Origin: Anadara kagoshimensis
Lineage: Eukaryota; Mollusca; Bivalvia; Arcoida; Arcidae
DNA: 64,000 bases
Direction: 5' to 3'
Assembly: GCA_021292105.1 (NCBI GenBank)
Contig: CM037867.1
Location: forward strand, 42,299,843 to 42,363,842
The notes below the pieces were generated by a model that saw only the letters and a program-made list of their open reading frames with translations, was not told the origin of the DNA and did not search any database. Within the stretch, counting starts at the first letter, position 1, and each line of letters begins with the position of its first letter. This document shows positions 33,701 to 47,800 of the stretch, one piece after another. A program made the position numbers and the translations under genes.

Positions 33701-36700
33701 ATGTTGCAAATGTGTGAGAAAAAGAATCCTACACCGGTAACAGGGTAAGACAGAGATATCTCAAACTCGGATGAATATTTTCAATGTCCAGAACTCGCTA
33801 AAGCTTGTTATGGACAAGAAAATATTCATCCTCGTTTGAGATATCTCTGTCTTACCCTGTTACCGGTGTAAGATTCTATTAGTCTTACACATACGTTGGA
33901 ATACCATAGGTGATTAATTGATTGAAGGGATTGAATGGAGGTTCTACATCCAAGTGACAAGCCACTTAGCCACATATTAAAAGTTTTCAAGAGTCTGTGA
34001 ACTTAGCCACATATTTAAACTTACCATAAAAATCTTTACCAGGATACATATCAAACTGGCCACCTCTCTGTTGTTTTCTCCTGCCACCATTTGTGTCATC
34101 AGAGCCAGTATCATCATCATCCCAGCCTCCAGGTGAGTAGTAGGGAGGTTGTCCCCAGGAACCAAATTTGGGAGTAATACCACTTGTGAAGAATCCCTCA
34201 TGGTCATGAGTTCTGCAAAAAGACCAAAATATGATTTATTACAGAACATCTAATGATACAAGCAAATTCAAATTCATTGAATTAAGATCACCCACCAGCA
34301 GGTTTCTTTTGTGATTTGCACTTAATTCAAAGAACCATCACTCTGAGAAAAAAAGAGCAAACCAACTCAAGTTAACGATATTGCCCATCTCCTCTCTATG
34401 TTTATACCTTGCACCAAGTTTTGGGATATAGTGTTCATAGTTTTGGAGAATTAGCACAGACAAGAATTTCGGATGAACAGATATACCCCTCTTTTTTTTC
34501 TATAATATGGATTTTGTCGGTTGATTCATTTTATAATTTCATCCCAAGGTTCTTTTCCCCAAAATTGCCAGAAAGGTTCCTACACACTTATCTCAGGAAT
34601 ATTCAGAGTGGTGTTTTACTACTCTCTTTTGTAAAATTATTTATAGTTCAATGATGGTGGAAAAAACCTGAGTGTCCAGAGAAAACCGGAGTGTTCAGAA
34701 AAAAACCCGAGTCTCCAGAAAAACCGCCAACTTTTGGAAAATGAACAAAGACTAGGCCTGTCACATAGACTACAAGCTGTGACATTTCAAAAGTGTCCCG
34801 AAAGGAACTCCAACTGCGAAATCTCCAACAATATGCATGATCAAAATACGAAACAGCCAATGGCACATCTAATCCAATGAAAGATCATTCCTGAGAAATT
34901 TTTATAAAGATCTGTGAAATATTTTTTGATATAAGTGGCAGACAAAATGGAGTAAATACTTCATTTAGAGGACAAAATGTTTCAAAATGAGCTTTACTGC
35001 CAAGGACATGATATCTATCTGGGTCAACATACCACAAGATACAAGAAACTTCCTTTAGAGGACATAATGTTTCAAGTGAGCTTTACTGCCAAGGACATGA
35101 TATCTATCTAGGTCAACAATACCACAAGATACAAGAAACTTTATTTATTTAAGAAGTAACTTTGAGATTTTTTTGGTTTACCATATTTAGCCCACAAAAC
35201 CGATGTGTTAACTGTATAACTCCACAAAGAGGGTTATACAAAAGTTTACACATCGGATTTGGGGGTTAAAAATGATAAACCAAAAAAATCTGTTATTTCT
35301 TATAATTTAATTAAAAAATAATTTTGCAATTATATATCTATAATTTAAATGACAATTAAAAGTTTTCAAAACTTTACATTCAAATTGCTATCATCATTTG
35401 GTGCATTAATACAAATGACTGATGTAATGAGCTCATGACCATTAACAACTGCTGACTCTGTCATCTTTTCTATTGATCACGTGATCAATGTTGGTTATCA
35501 TAAATAAACTGAAAATGATATTAAAAAGATACCTAGAATTGAATTATTATGGAATTTACCTGTCAAAATCATCAGGTAGATCCTTGCTTCGTTTTTTCAC
35601 CCTCTTCTGATATATACACACTATGACGATAATTAAACCAGCGATGAAAGCTAACGGTATTCCAACACCAAGTCCCACAATTAGTTCAAAATCATCTACA
35701 GAAAAGACAAATTAATTTACATTGTGTCATAAAAATTTTAAAAAATCACTGGCAATGGTATATACCAGTGTGTCACATGATTAATTACATATTACATCAG
35801 TGTTAATTTTACTGCAATAGACATCCGTTTCTAAATACAATTCCTCAATACATTTGTGCGAGATATTAAGTAAAATGTTCAGGTCAAACAATAAAATATA
35901 TGTTTCAAATTTCACTCTCAAAAAATAAACTTTGGTCAAACTTTTTTTGGTAACTTGCGACAAACATAATTTGGCCACACATGGGAAGTGTCTGTATGTA
36001 AAAAGTCCATATTTGTTAAGTCCCATGGCCCATGAGTGGTCTGTACTTAAAAAGTCCATATCTGTAGGGTCCAATGAGTGGTCTGTACTTAAAAAGTCCA
36101 TATTTGTTAGGTCCCATGGCCCATAGGTGGTCTGTTCTTAAAAAGTCCATATTTGTCAGGTCCAATGGCCCATGAGTGGTCTGTACTTAAAAAGTCCATA
36201 TTTGTTAGGTCCCATGGCCCATAGGTGGTCTGTACTTAAAAAAGTACAGTTATTTGTTAGGTCCCATGGCCCATGGATAGTCTGTAAGATAATTATTGGT
36301 AGATAAACTCCAAGCTGTGGTTGCATTTTCTTTATAAAACAAATTTTTATAAAAATCAATAAGGAATACATACCTTTTCTTTCTAGTGCTCTGAAATATG
36401 AGAGGAAAAAAATTAAAATTAGTATTCTTTCAAAATTTTTTATCAAAAGCTGTCCTTAGTCAATCTGAGCATCAGTCTTATTATAATGTTTCTGAGACAT
36501 AAAGTTATAAAGACTAAGGACTACCCCCCCCCCCCCCCCACCCCCTCTTTTGATTGGGGCCTCGATGGCAATGGTCTGAAGCACAGGTATATACAGCATG
36601 TATAGATAACATCACCCCTTGATAACTTTGCAAGCTTGCTTAACACCACACTATTTTGAAATTAAAAAATCCATTTCTTCTTTGTTATTCTTTATAAACC

Positions 36701-39700
36701 CCTTTCAATTTACATATATATATTGTCAAACCCCTTTTTAATGCCAAAATCTGACTGAACAAATAGTAAAAATTAAATCTAGGTTTTATTTTACTTGAAT
36801 ATAGCATTCTAGATTCTAAACTTCAAAAATAAAATGACACAAATACATTGACCATTGTCAAAAATGTGTAAATGTGACACCAACAAAACAAAAGCATCAT
36901 TCAGTAACCATGGTAACTCTCTTGATTACTTACACACATGTAGGCTTTCCATTAATGTCTTCTCTGCATCTATAATCAGAACCACATGGGAATTGTGCCT
37001 CATATATCTGACAGGTCAGATCCGAAGTCGAGCTATCTACAATTTCTAAAATGAAATTAAAAGAATCAGTGAATAAGTATCCCCAGGCAATTTTTTAGTC
37101 AAAGGGCCACAACTCCAAGAAAAATTAGCAAACCAACTGATACTAAATGACATGTTCATCTCCAATGAATGTTGATGCTTTGCAATAACTTTAAAAAAAT
37201 AGTGCTTCATAGTTTTGAAGAATTAATCTAAATGACAAGATAATAAGATGTGTTGTCTGGAGGAATGGGTGCAAAGACTAAAGTTCAAATCTAATAACCC
37301 CCGTCTTTCAGAGCTGCCAACCCTATTTTGTATAATTGCGGGTTCGACCGAAATACAACGTGCATCCCTACCAAAAGATTTGAAAATTGATAAGAAAAAT
37401 ATGCTGCAGTCATGTGATGTGTTAGAGAAATGGATAAAATATAATGCACATAGCGATTTTTCACCTGCTCCCGGGAACAGAATTAATTCAATACAACCTT
37501 AGTCAACCCATGTAAATCTATATCACCGCGATTACAGATGGATTTGAGTGGTAATGAATAGACATTGCAAATCGTCAAACTCTATGGTGGTTTGCGGGTC
37601 AGTCCCCTTCTTGGCGGGTCAGCGGGAATTCGTCTAAATGAGCTTCGGAACCGCGGTTTGCAGGTCAGTTGGGAGCTCTACTCTTTCTTTGAAAGTGGGG
37701 AAATAAATATGAAACTGTGCATGTGTTAATTAATTTAACTTCATACATGATCATTTCTACAGTATATAAAAGCTATGTATAAACGTTGTTACCATCAATC
37801 CAACCCTTTGCTATGGAAGAACCGTTCCCCTTGCTGATTTTATAAAATCTTCAATGAAGAACCCTTTGCTAGAAATTCCACCTCCCTATCCCATTCTTGT
37901 TATAAATTCTTTAGAAATGTTTAACAACAGCTTTCAGTGAAAGCATGATTCACCACCAAGAAGTATTTGAAACATGATTTAATAAAAAAATTCAAAGGGC
38001 CATAACTCATAGAAAAATCACTGAACTCAAACAATACAGCAATATGCCCAACAAAATGTCCTACTGATCACTCCATTTAAGTTCCAATAACATATGATGG
38101 ATGGTATTTGAGAACTGGTGCAGACACAGACAAACAGATTTTTTCAGTACAGGATATTCACCTGCCTTGCTATAAAACCTATCGTTACTAACGCTAAGTT
38201 CCATCTAGCAAGGTAATGTTAATTGTAGTCCCTTTTGCTGAGTTATCTGTAGTTCCATTATTATAAGTCCCCTTATGAAACCTATAGTAACTTATGCTTA
38301 GTTCCATTTTGCAAAGTAATGTTAAATGTAGACCCTTTTGCTGAGTTATCTGTAGTTCCATTATAATTAGCCCCCCTCTCTTCCCCTGCCTTGTTATACT
38401 TATGCTTAGTTCCATTTGGCAAAGTAATGTTAAATGTATACCCTTTTGCTGAGTTATCTGTAGTTCCATTATAATAAGCCCCTCTCTCTTCCCCTGCCTT
38501 GTTATAAAACCTCTAGTTACTTATGCTTAGTTCCATTTAGCAAGGTAATGTTAAATGTATACCCTTTTGCTGAGTTATCTGTAGTTCCATTATAATAAGC
38601 CCCCCTCTCTTCCCCTGCCTTGTTATAAAACCTATAATTACTTATGCTTAGTTCCATTTGGCAAAGTAATGTTAAATGTAGACACTTTTGCTGAGTTATC
38701 TGTAGTTCCATTATAATTAGCCCCTCTCTCTTCCCCTGCCTTGTTATAAAACCTATAATTACTTATGCTTAGTTCCATTTGGCAAAGTAATGTTAAATGT
38801 AGACACTTTTGCTGAGTTATCTGTAGTTCCATTATAATTAGCCCCTCTCTCTTCCCCTGCCTTCTTATAAAACCTATAGTTACTTACGCTGAGTTCCATC
38901 TGGCAAAGTAATGTTAAATGTAGACCCTTTTGCTGAGGCAGTTGTAGTTCCATTATAAGTCATACTGGCAGTTCCTTTTTGTAACTTGTTCACTTTTTCA
39001 GCCAATATCTGGCTGGTTTCTTGGCTCTTTGTGCCTACCAAATCCCCCGTTATTAATAGACTGCCTTTTCTGTTTAAATAGAAATAGTTATTTATTTATT
39101 TATTTTTAAATTTATTTTAATGGAGATTTATGCCCTAGTAATTTTTTTTACTTGAAGCAGTCGGTTCAGAGATGGTGGAGAAATCCACTGACTTTTGGTA
39201 AGCGAACTGACAAAATTTTTCACACTAGGATCTGTCCTGAGTGCATACTTGCCTAACCTCAAATTGAATTTGAAGAAGTTGGCATTTCACTATATACACT
39301 GACTAGAAAATGGTTTCATCTCCAAATTCTGAAAATTACTGGATCATAAGTTTTAACTGGTATTCTTAAGGCCATAATTTTAACTTCAAAATCGTACAAC
39401 TTACGCCAAAATGGTAAAGGTAGGCAAGTATGTGAGTTGGATTCAAACCTTGGTGAAGATAGGCACTGTGATCTGTAAATGTTCACTTAAGGCTACTTGA
39501 CCACCAAAGTCCCTCTAAGAAAATAGTCAGAATGCAAATTAAGGGATATAAGGGAAGTAACTCTATTTTAATTTATTGCATGGACTGGATTCAACAATGT
39601 AAAAAAGGCCTTTTGTAACCATGACGATAGTAAAAAAAAACCAAATTTTAAATTTATTTGTATACTCACAATAGTTTGATTACTATAAATTTCATAAAAT

Positions 39701-42700
39701 TCGTATTGCCACTGCCAAAATAGTCCAAGGCCTAGAGAAAAAAAAACAATAGGTACAAAGTAATACTGTTATAGCTATTTGACTTTGTATTATAGGTCAA
39801 AAATGACCTAATTTTGATATTGGTTATTGAACTCTTATTGGTAATTCTAACATGACCTGCGTTTCCCTACACATGAAACATCAAGTTAACCAACTTTGGT
39901 ATAACAAACGATATAACCATTGCTGTTCCGTTTAAATGACATACTCCCTTGCTTATCTTATGACATTATGCTATGTGAAGTGAACAATGGTTGTGATGTA
40001 ATTTTCATTCATAAATTCATTTATTTTAATGGAGGTAATCTCAACAGCCGAATTGTTTGAATGGACCGTGTTTGCAAATAGAAAGTAAACTGTACTTCAG
40101 AAGAAAGAATTCTCAATGCTCATTTTCATCCTTTTTATCTAAGTCATGTTAGAATTAAAATGATCAACATTTATCGTGGTATATCATCGAAAAATACACG
40201 GGCCATTGTTAACATGAGGCGAATATATCACTCGGTGGCAAAGAACTAGTGCAATATGACAATACAGTGATGATGTCTTCAGCCATGTTACAACAATCAT
40301 GTGACATCATAAAGGAAAGTGTCACATGACAAATGTACAATATGAAAAAAAATTGATGCAGGAAACCTCGGACTGGAACAAAGTCAGCATGCAAATATAT
40401 TGATACATATTTCAAGCTAACACCTCGGGAATTATTGTTTAATTTTTATGCGAAGTATATATTGCTTTAATTTTTTTAATATTAAAGTACAGGCCACAGT
40501 TTCACAATCATTCTTAGCTAATATTTTTCTTAACTCAAATTTAGCAAAATTTGGTTATCTATTTTTAGAACTACTGATGAATATTTTTGTCAAAACTAAA
40601 TGCAAATGTTTCAATCTAGAAATTACTTGAAGATTGACACCTTAAATTCCTGAATAACTTCAAAATTAATAAAATTATAAAGATTTTAAAATTTGCCAGA
40701 TTTAAGTTTAAAAAAATCTTAGCTAAGGAAAGATTGTGACGCTGGGGCCAGATTGCGGAACCAAAGAATTATTTATATTAATGTTTCTATGGATTAACAA
40801 ATTATTAAAATAGATAAAATATTAATTTGACATTTATCTAATACATTTAAAATAGTAATAAATAAATAAAACCGATTACAATACTCATTCAGGGCAAGAC
40901 AGGAAATTCTCCCACATTGGAAAATAAAACCCCTCGTTTTAACAGGGTAAGACTGTTCTGTCTTACCCTAGAGTAAGACAGGCTACACACACTATGACGT
41001 CACAATATCACTTTGATTGTGACATCAGCAATTTTGATTGTGATGTCATTGGCTGCAAATGCAATCAGTGCACCTTTTTGCTTAGTTTTAGGATATTTTT
41101 TGCCATAAATCATTCACAAAACAGAAAAATATTGGTTATGGAGAAAAAGAATCAACCCCTGCGTTGTAATGAAGACATAGAAAGAAGACATAGAAACTTC
41201 GAACTTCGTGAGATTCCTTTTTTTTCATCCCTTGGGTTAAGATTTCTTTGTCTTCACTACAGAGCAGGGGTAGATTCTATTAATCTAGCACCAGTGAGAT
41301 AGCTAGATATCCTGGTCACAGGTTTGAGAATAGATTATTTATACCTACCATCTGTGCGACCAAATTAGCTACCATTTGATATTCAGCACTCTGTATGTTG
41401 TTGAGATTCTCAGAAATATTCAGATCAGTGGTAAACGTCATTGTATATTTAAACTCTGTGGCAGCTACAAAACATAAAATATATATACATAATATATATA
41501 TACCGGGGTATATATAATATATTTATATCTTTACTGCCTAATGTATTATATGTTATGTTGAAATAATTCAATTCTCATTTGTTAAAACAATTTTGATTGG
41601 TCAGATTTTTCTGTTACGTTTGCATGAATTGATTGGCTCTATGTTTGGATGAATTGATTGGCTCTCAGTGATGTCATCTCATTGTGGATAACGTACAGAG
41701 GTATTTGAATTCCTATGCCATGTAGCATTGCTATTTCTTTACTTGCTATGTCGTTTAATTGTTATTCATTGTTGAAAATTTTCTAAAAATTGAATAATAA
41801 GAAATGAAATAAATTTTTCATTTTGTTATGGAAGTATTAAAGAATTGGACAATAAAATTGAATTTGCACACATGAAATAATTCGCTACTGGAATTATTCA
41901 GTGTGCAAAATGTCAAAGTTATACAATATTTCATTCCTATACAATCGAAATATTTTCAGAATCCATCATCGGAAAATATTCACAATGATCACAATATAAA
42001 ATAATACACAATGATCTTCCATTAATAAAAAATTAGATTTTTGCATAATTCAAAAGAAATTCAAATATTTTGTCCAAGTGGCAGGGAGTCTTAAATAAAT
42101 AAAAAATAAATAAAATAAATAAAATAAATAAATAAATTACTTACTGGTTGTATATGTGGTTGTTGGTACTGAAAAATAATAATTAAAAAAAATTTAATTC
42201 CGTTCTAGCTAATACATGTACATATTATAGTACTAAAACTATAGTAAATGGTATATCTTTGAATAATAAGAGGATTGGATAATGTAATTGACGTATTGCC
42301 GGCCATGCCTTTTATGTTCCGACACTGGCCGCCATCACATACCAAAGCAGCGTCATGGCAATTACTGACGCACTAGTATCAGTGACGTTTTTAAATTGCA
42401 AGATTCAGAGTTTTCATTCTTTTCGAGTGTAATTCAATCATGCCAGGCATTTGTCAGAACATTGTGGGCGTGATACGTCAATTGCCAAGGTAATCAACTA
42501 CATTTAGCACATAGTGGCAAAAGACTGTTTTTACAGAAATGTTTACATCATGATGTTTCAATTTCTATTGATTTGGCAGTTTTTCTAGAAAATATAAACC
42601 TAACGCCGTGATAACTAAATAATTTGGTCCTGAGATTCATGTCGATTGTCCCTTAATAATACAGCTAATTACTGATTGGGAATTATATAATTAGGTAATT

Positions 42701-43192
42701 ACTGGTTGGTAATTACATGATTAGGTCGGTAATTATAAAATTAGCTAAATACTGGTCGGTAATTATTTTAAAGATTTTTTTATGCCAGTCACTACCCATA
42801 TGAATATGAAGTACTTTACTACTGTATGAGAAGAAATCATACCACCCTCACTGACCTATGTGGCCAAGCGGTCTAAAGCACTGGTGATTCTCACTTGTGA
42901 GAAAGTTTGTTAATCTACCAGCTGATGCTGAGCTAGTTGATGGTTTTTTCGGTTCTCTGGTTTCATCCACCAGCCTAGAACTGACCACTTTGATTTGTGT
43001 GAAAGTATCTTGACCTGGAACACATTCGTACTATATTGTAGGGACACTCCAGTTTTTGAAAATCTCCATTACAAGTAAAAGAAGAAAAATCTTGACTGAC
43101 ATGTAAAATAGGATTACTCCATTTCACTCAATAAATAAATAACCATTGCAGTAAAACAGGGATATTAAATAGCAAACACAAAATTAAGGAAC

Positions 43193-43224
<32 letters not shown>

Positions 43225-43282
43225 CTTTCATGAAATAATTGCCATTTCATGTTATGAAAACATGAGTTTATATTATTTATAT

Positions 43283-43322
<40 letters not shown>

Positions 43323-44835
43323 TTCATGAAATAATTGCCATGACAACATCAAAACATGAGTTTATATTATTTTGATTATAACATGCAAAAATAAAAATGG
43401 TTTGAAAATGATTTGTGTGACAATTGGAATATATATATAGCTGAAATGAAGAATTGCATAAACAGAGTGATACAGAAAAATACAACAAAAAATCAACAAA
43501 AACAAAATAGCAATTATTACAAATAAGGAAAACAGCACAACATATGATTACAACATTCAATACAACAAACTACATGTATAGGCAAACAACATTGACCTGT
43601 CCGCTTGACCTTTCCTTAGGAATAATCGTATATGATGATCCACCCAACACATAGGTAGCGTTAGGATTCACAGTGAATTTATTGACAATGTGTTTGCATT
43701 TTCCTTTGTGATGTAAGATGAAAAAAACATCTATGGCCCCTGTGCTTAAATGAACTGGTCTGTAATAAATATTGAATTTAAAGGCCAAGTGATAAGACAG
43801 GTTAATATTGTTTGCATTTATATACAAAGGGAATTCAACACTCGTTACAACAAAATACATGTTTACTGGGATTTCAACATTCATAATAATAAACAAAAAT
43901 AGGGTTTTATAATTACACAAGGGATCTAACCTGCAAATTAATTAAACTTGAAATTTACACACCAAATGTAGGTACCATTTTGCAACAAATCATACAAATT
44001 AGTTTTCAACAAACTCTACACTACATCTAAACATACAGTTGAATATTGATATCTCAAATTAACATGAAACATAAACTTACCAGAATTTCAAAATAAACAG
44101 AGTTGTGAACAGCTAGCAATCAAAATAAAAGTAGGGGTGGTACCATACTTTTTGCAGAACAGAATTAACTTCATTTTCACTTCCAAAATTTTTAGTTGTT
44201 AGTTTACTAGCTAACACTATTTTCATTAAGAAATGACATTCTGCTCATGGTATTTCAAGGGGTAATGAAAGATAGTGTGGCGCGTGCCAAATTCGATGAA
44301 GGGCGAAGCCCTTCATTTTGAATTTGGCACGCGCCACACTATCTTTCATTACCCCTTGAAATACCATGAGCAGAAATGTCATTTCTTATATTTACAATTC
44401 TTTCTTTTAATAAATACAATAGTACCTTGGCGCTATTACAATAGTAAATACAATATAATAGTACCTTGAATACAATAGTACCTAAATACAATAGTACCTT
44501 GGCGCTATTTTTTCCATATTTGCCCGTGTGATATAGGGTTTTTAGCCATGAGAGATCAGCGTGTCTCACATGACCACGCAACCCCCTGTGTAGGACATGA
44601 CGTAATATTGCGGGAAAATTGATACACATCAAGGGTCATGACCCCCATTGTCTTTTATTGGTAATTGAAATACAATTGCTTCTGTATGTTTCATCGAAGA
44701 CAGGTACAGTCATATTGTAAATATTTCAATTTTAATTTAGGGACCTAAAAAATCATTAGACTCATCCAATAATTCTAATTCTAGATAACCATACTTATTT
44801 TGATTAAACAAAGTGAAAACTCATTTTGGGCTTTT

Positions 44836-44875
<40 letters not shown>

Positions 44876-47800
44876 AAGTTTGGAAATTTGGTAATATCAG
44901 TGTTTGAGATAACGAGGATCAACTGTATATATAGAAATACTAATCAAATATACATACAAAACTGGTCGGTATGTATTTGGTTAAAATGAGAAACATTTGG
45001 CAACAGGGCAAGATCATTTAATTACAGAAGCAATCAACTATATTTTAGCAGCAAATGTCTAAAATTTTGACATAACAACACCATAATCTCTATGGATTCT
45101 CGATGGATTCTGCAGTTTTTGAGAAACATAAGCTGAAATCAGTGACAACTGAATGATCCAGTCTGTGATTGATTTTAGGCCAAATGTCCCTCATTAGGTA
45201 GATAAAGGCGGTACACTAAATATAAGGTGCTGAAGTTGAAAGTAAAATATGTCACAATATTCTAATCAGTCAATTTGAAGATGAAATTCAATTTATTCAT
45301 AGTCTATTCCTATAAAGTGAAAAGTCAAGTTGAGGGTTATAAATTAATAGTCTATTCCTAAAAAGTAAAGTTGAGGGTTTATAAAAAATGGTTGTAAAGG
45401 CTTTGTATGTATAGTCTATTCCTAAAAAGTAAAGTTGAGGGTTTTTATACAATGGTTACATAGGGTTGTATTTATAGTCTATTCTTAAAAAGTCAAATTG
45501 AGAGTTTATTAAGAGTAGTTCACATTACTATAAACAGAACCCAAAAACATATACAATTATACTCATAACTTGTAGTCTTTTTGTATGGGAGTATTTGAGT
45601 TGAAGTGAAAAGTAAATGGGGTCTACCCAGCGTACCACCAGATTCTCAATAATGTTTGTGTGAAACTATTATTTCTGTTGGATACCGAATTGTAAGAGTT
45701 ACGTTTTCCATAAAATTAAGTCATTACTGTAACTTGTGACATAAACATTCTCCAAAAATTGCCACACAAATGTGACATGTGTCATGGTATACTAACTAGG
45801 TGGTACGCTGGCTTATCCCACTGAGTTGGGAGAAATAACAGGAATACTTACCTATGGTCTGTTCTAAAAATCTAAAATACTACTAGCAAGATGTTCTACT
45901 GGGTGTATAATAAGGAATGTGAATGAATACTGGTACCAGATAAAGAGTTATGCTGGAGTGTGCTGGAAGAAGATCTATACTGATAATGTGCTGGATGGGA
46001 GATACTAGCATGTACTGTTACCTGTCACAGTAGAGGTGACTACTTCTGTTGTCTGGGAGTCTGTTGTAGATTCTGTTGTAGGTGGCTGTGTTATGGCTTC
46101 TGTTGAGGTTTGTACCTCTGTTGTTGAGGATTGTGTTGCAGCACCTGTAGTCTGTGGTTGAGTTTGGGCCTCTGTTGTTGAAGTTTGTGTTGCAACACCA
46201 GTTGTTGAGGGTTGTGTTGCAGCACCTGTAGTCTGTGGTTGAGTTTGGGCCTCTGTTGTTGTGGATTGAGTTGCAGCTTCTGTTGATGTTGACGGTTGTG
46301 TACCAGAACTTGTTGTGGATGGTTGAGTTGCAGCCTCTGTTGATGTTGATGGTTGTGTACCAGAACTTGTTGTAGACGGTTGTGTTGCAGCATCTGTTGA
46401 TGTTGAGGGTTGTGTTCCAGAACTGGTTGTTGACGGTTGTGTTGCAGCCTCTGTTGAAGTAGATAGTTGAGTTGCAGCCTCTGTTGATGTTGATGGTTGT
46501 GTTCCAGAATCTGTTGTAGATGGTTGTGTTGCAGCATCTGTTGATGTTGAGGGTTGTGTTCCAGAACTGGTTGTTGACGGTTGTGTTGCAGCCTCTGTTG
46601 AAGTAGATGGTTGAGTTGCAGCCTCTGTTGATGTTGATGGTTGTGTTCCAGAATCTGTTGTAGATGGTTGAGTTGCAGCCTCCGTTGATGTTGATGGTTG
46701 TGTTCCAGAATCTGTTGTTGATAATTGAGTTGCAGCCTCTGTTGAAGTCGATGGTTGAGTTGCAGCCTCTGTCGATGTTGATGGTTGTGTTCCAGAATCT
46801 GTTGTAGATGGTTGAGTTGCAGCCTCTGTTGATGTTGATGGTTGTGAACCAGAATCTGTTGTCGATGATTGTGTTGCAGCCTCTGTTGATGTCGTAGTAT
46901 CTGGTGTTGTTGAACCTTTGTGATACAGATGTTAAGATGTCACAGACAAAATCTTATAAGCTATAACCATGGTAACCAAATAAGATGTCACCATAGCAAC
47001 CAAAGTGATAATTTCAACAAAAATAAAAATAGGATACAAGAATATGGAACTGTTTAGTTATTGCAATAAAAATTGTTGTTTCTTGTCATGGTTACATTTA
47101 TATTGAAGAAATATAAAGTTAGCAAATGCTTTATTTTACTTTACTTAATTTTCATTTACTTAATATGATTTTTAGAAAAAATGAATTGTTTTAATTCTAA
47201 TTACCGGTAGTTTAATCTGTAAAAGAACCATTATTATTTAAGTAGGTTTATAAAGAACAAGTGTTGTGGTAAGTAAAGTGAAAATGAATAGTGCATTATG
47301 GGAAACTGGAGACAGGAAGTAGTAGTTGCATCATGGGAGAGGATTAACCAAGAACCTAAAATGAAGATATTTATAGAACAATTATATGAGTTAAGTAATG
47401 GTGAACAAATCAGGGAAATGTGCTTTATGGGGAAAATAAAACAAATGAATAGTGCATTATGGGAAATGAGTGACAGGAAGTAACAATTGAATCATGGGAG
47501 AGAAGTGAGTTTTGGAATAGTGAACAAATCAGGTAAATGTGTGTTATGGTATTTTGGTTATTGATGAAAGAAATGTGCAATTTTAGAAATTGGAAGAAGT
47601 AAAAGTTACATTATTGGAATTGATAGGGGTTACATACCAGGGGAGTAATTTGGTGACAGGACAACGAAAGAGAAGTGCATTATGGGATAGATGTAACAGA
47701 GAATCCAAGTCATATTGTTGGTTAAGGGTTTTTCAAGAAATAATGGGATAATGATGGGATACAGAAAAATTAAATTTGTAAGTTTAGGGCATTATAATTT

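Noticed and set aside
37248-37502. 84-codon plus-strand ORF in a gene B intron
   Set aside because: It lies in a patch that looks like inserted DNA. No domain was recognised; probably a fragment of an element, but I cannot name it.
38194-38953. Four overlapping minus-strand frames starting MELQ
   Set aside because: They are repeat-unit frames of the 121-bp duplication and are out of frame with the SEA exon copy they contain.
46091-46537. Gln/His-rich minus frame (MLQHNHLQQ)
   Set aside because: Wrong frame of the mucin exon. The Thr/Ser frame is open over the whole 894 bp with phase-matched splice sites.
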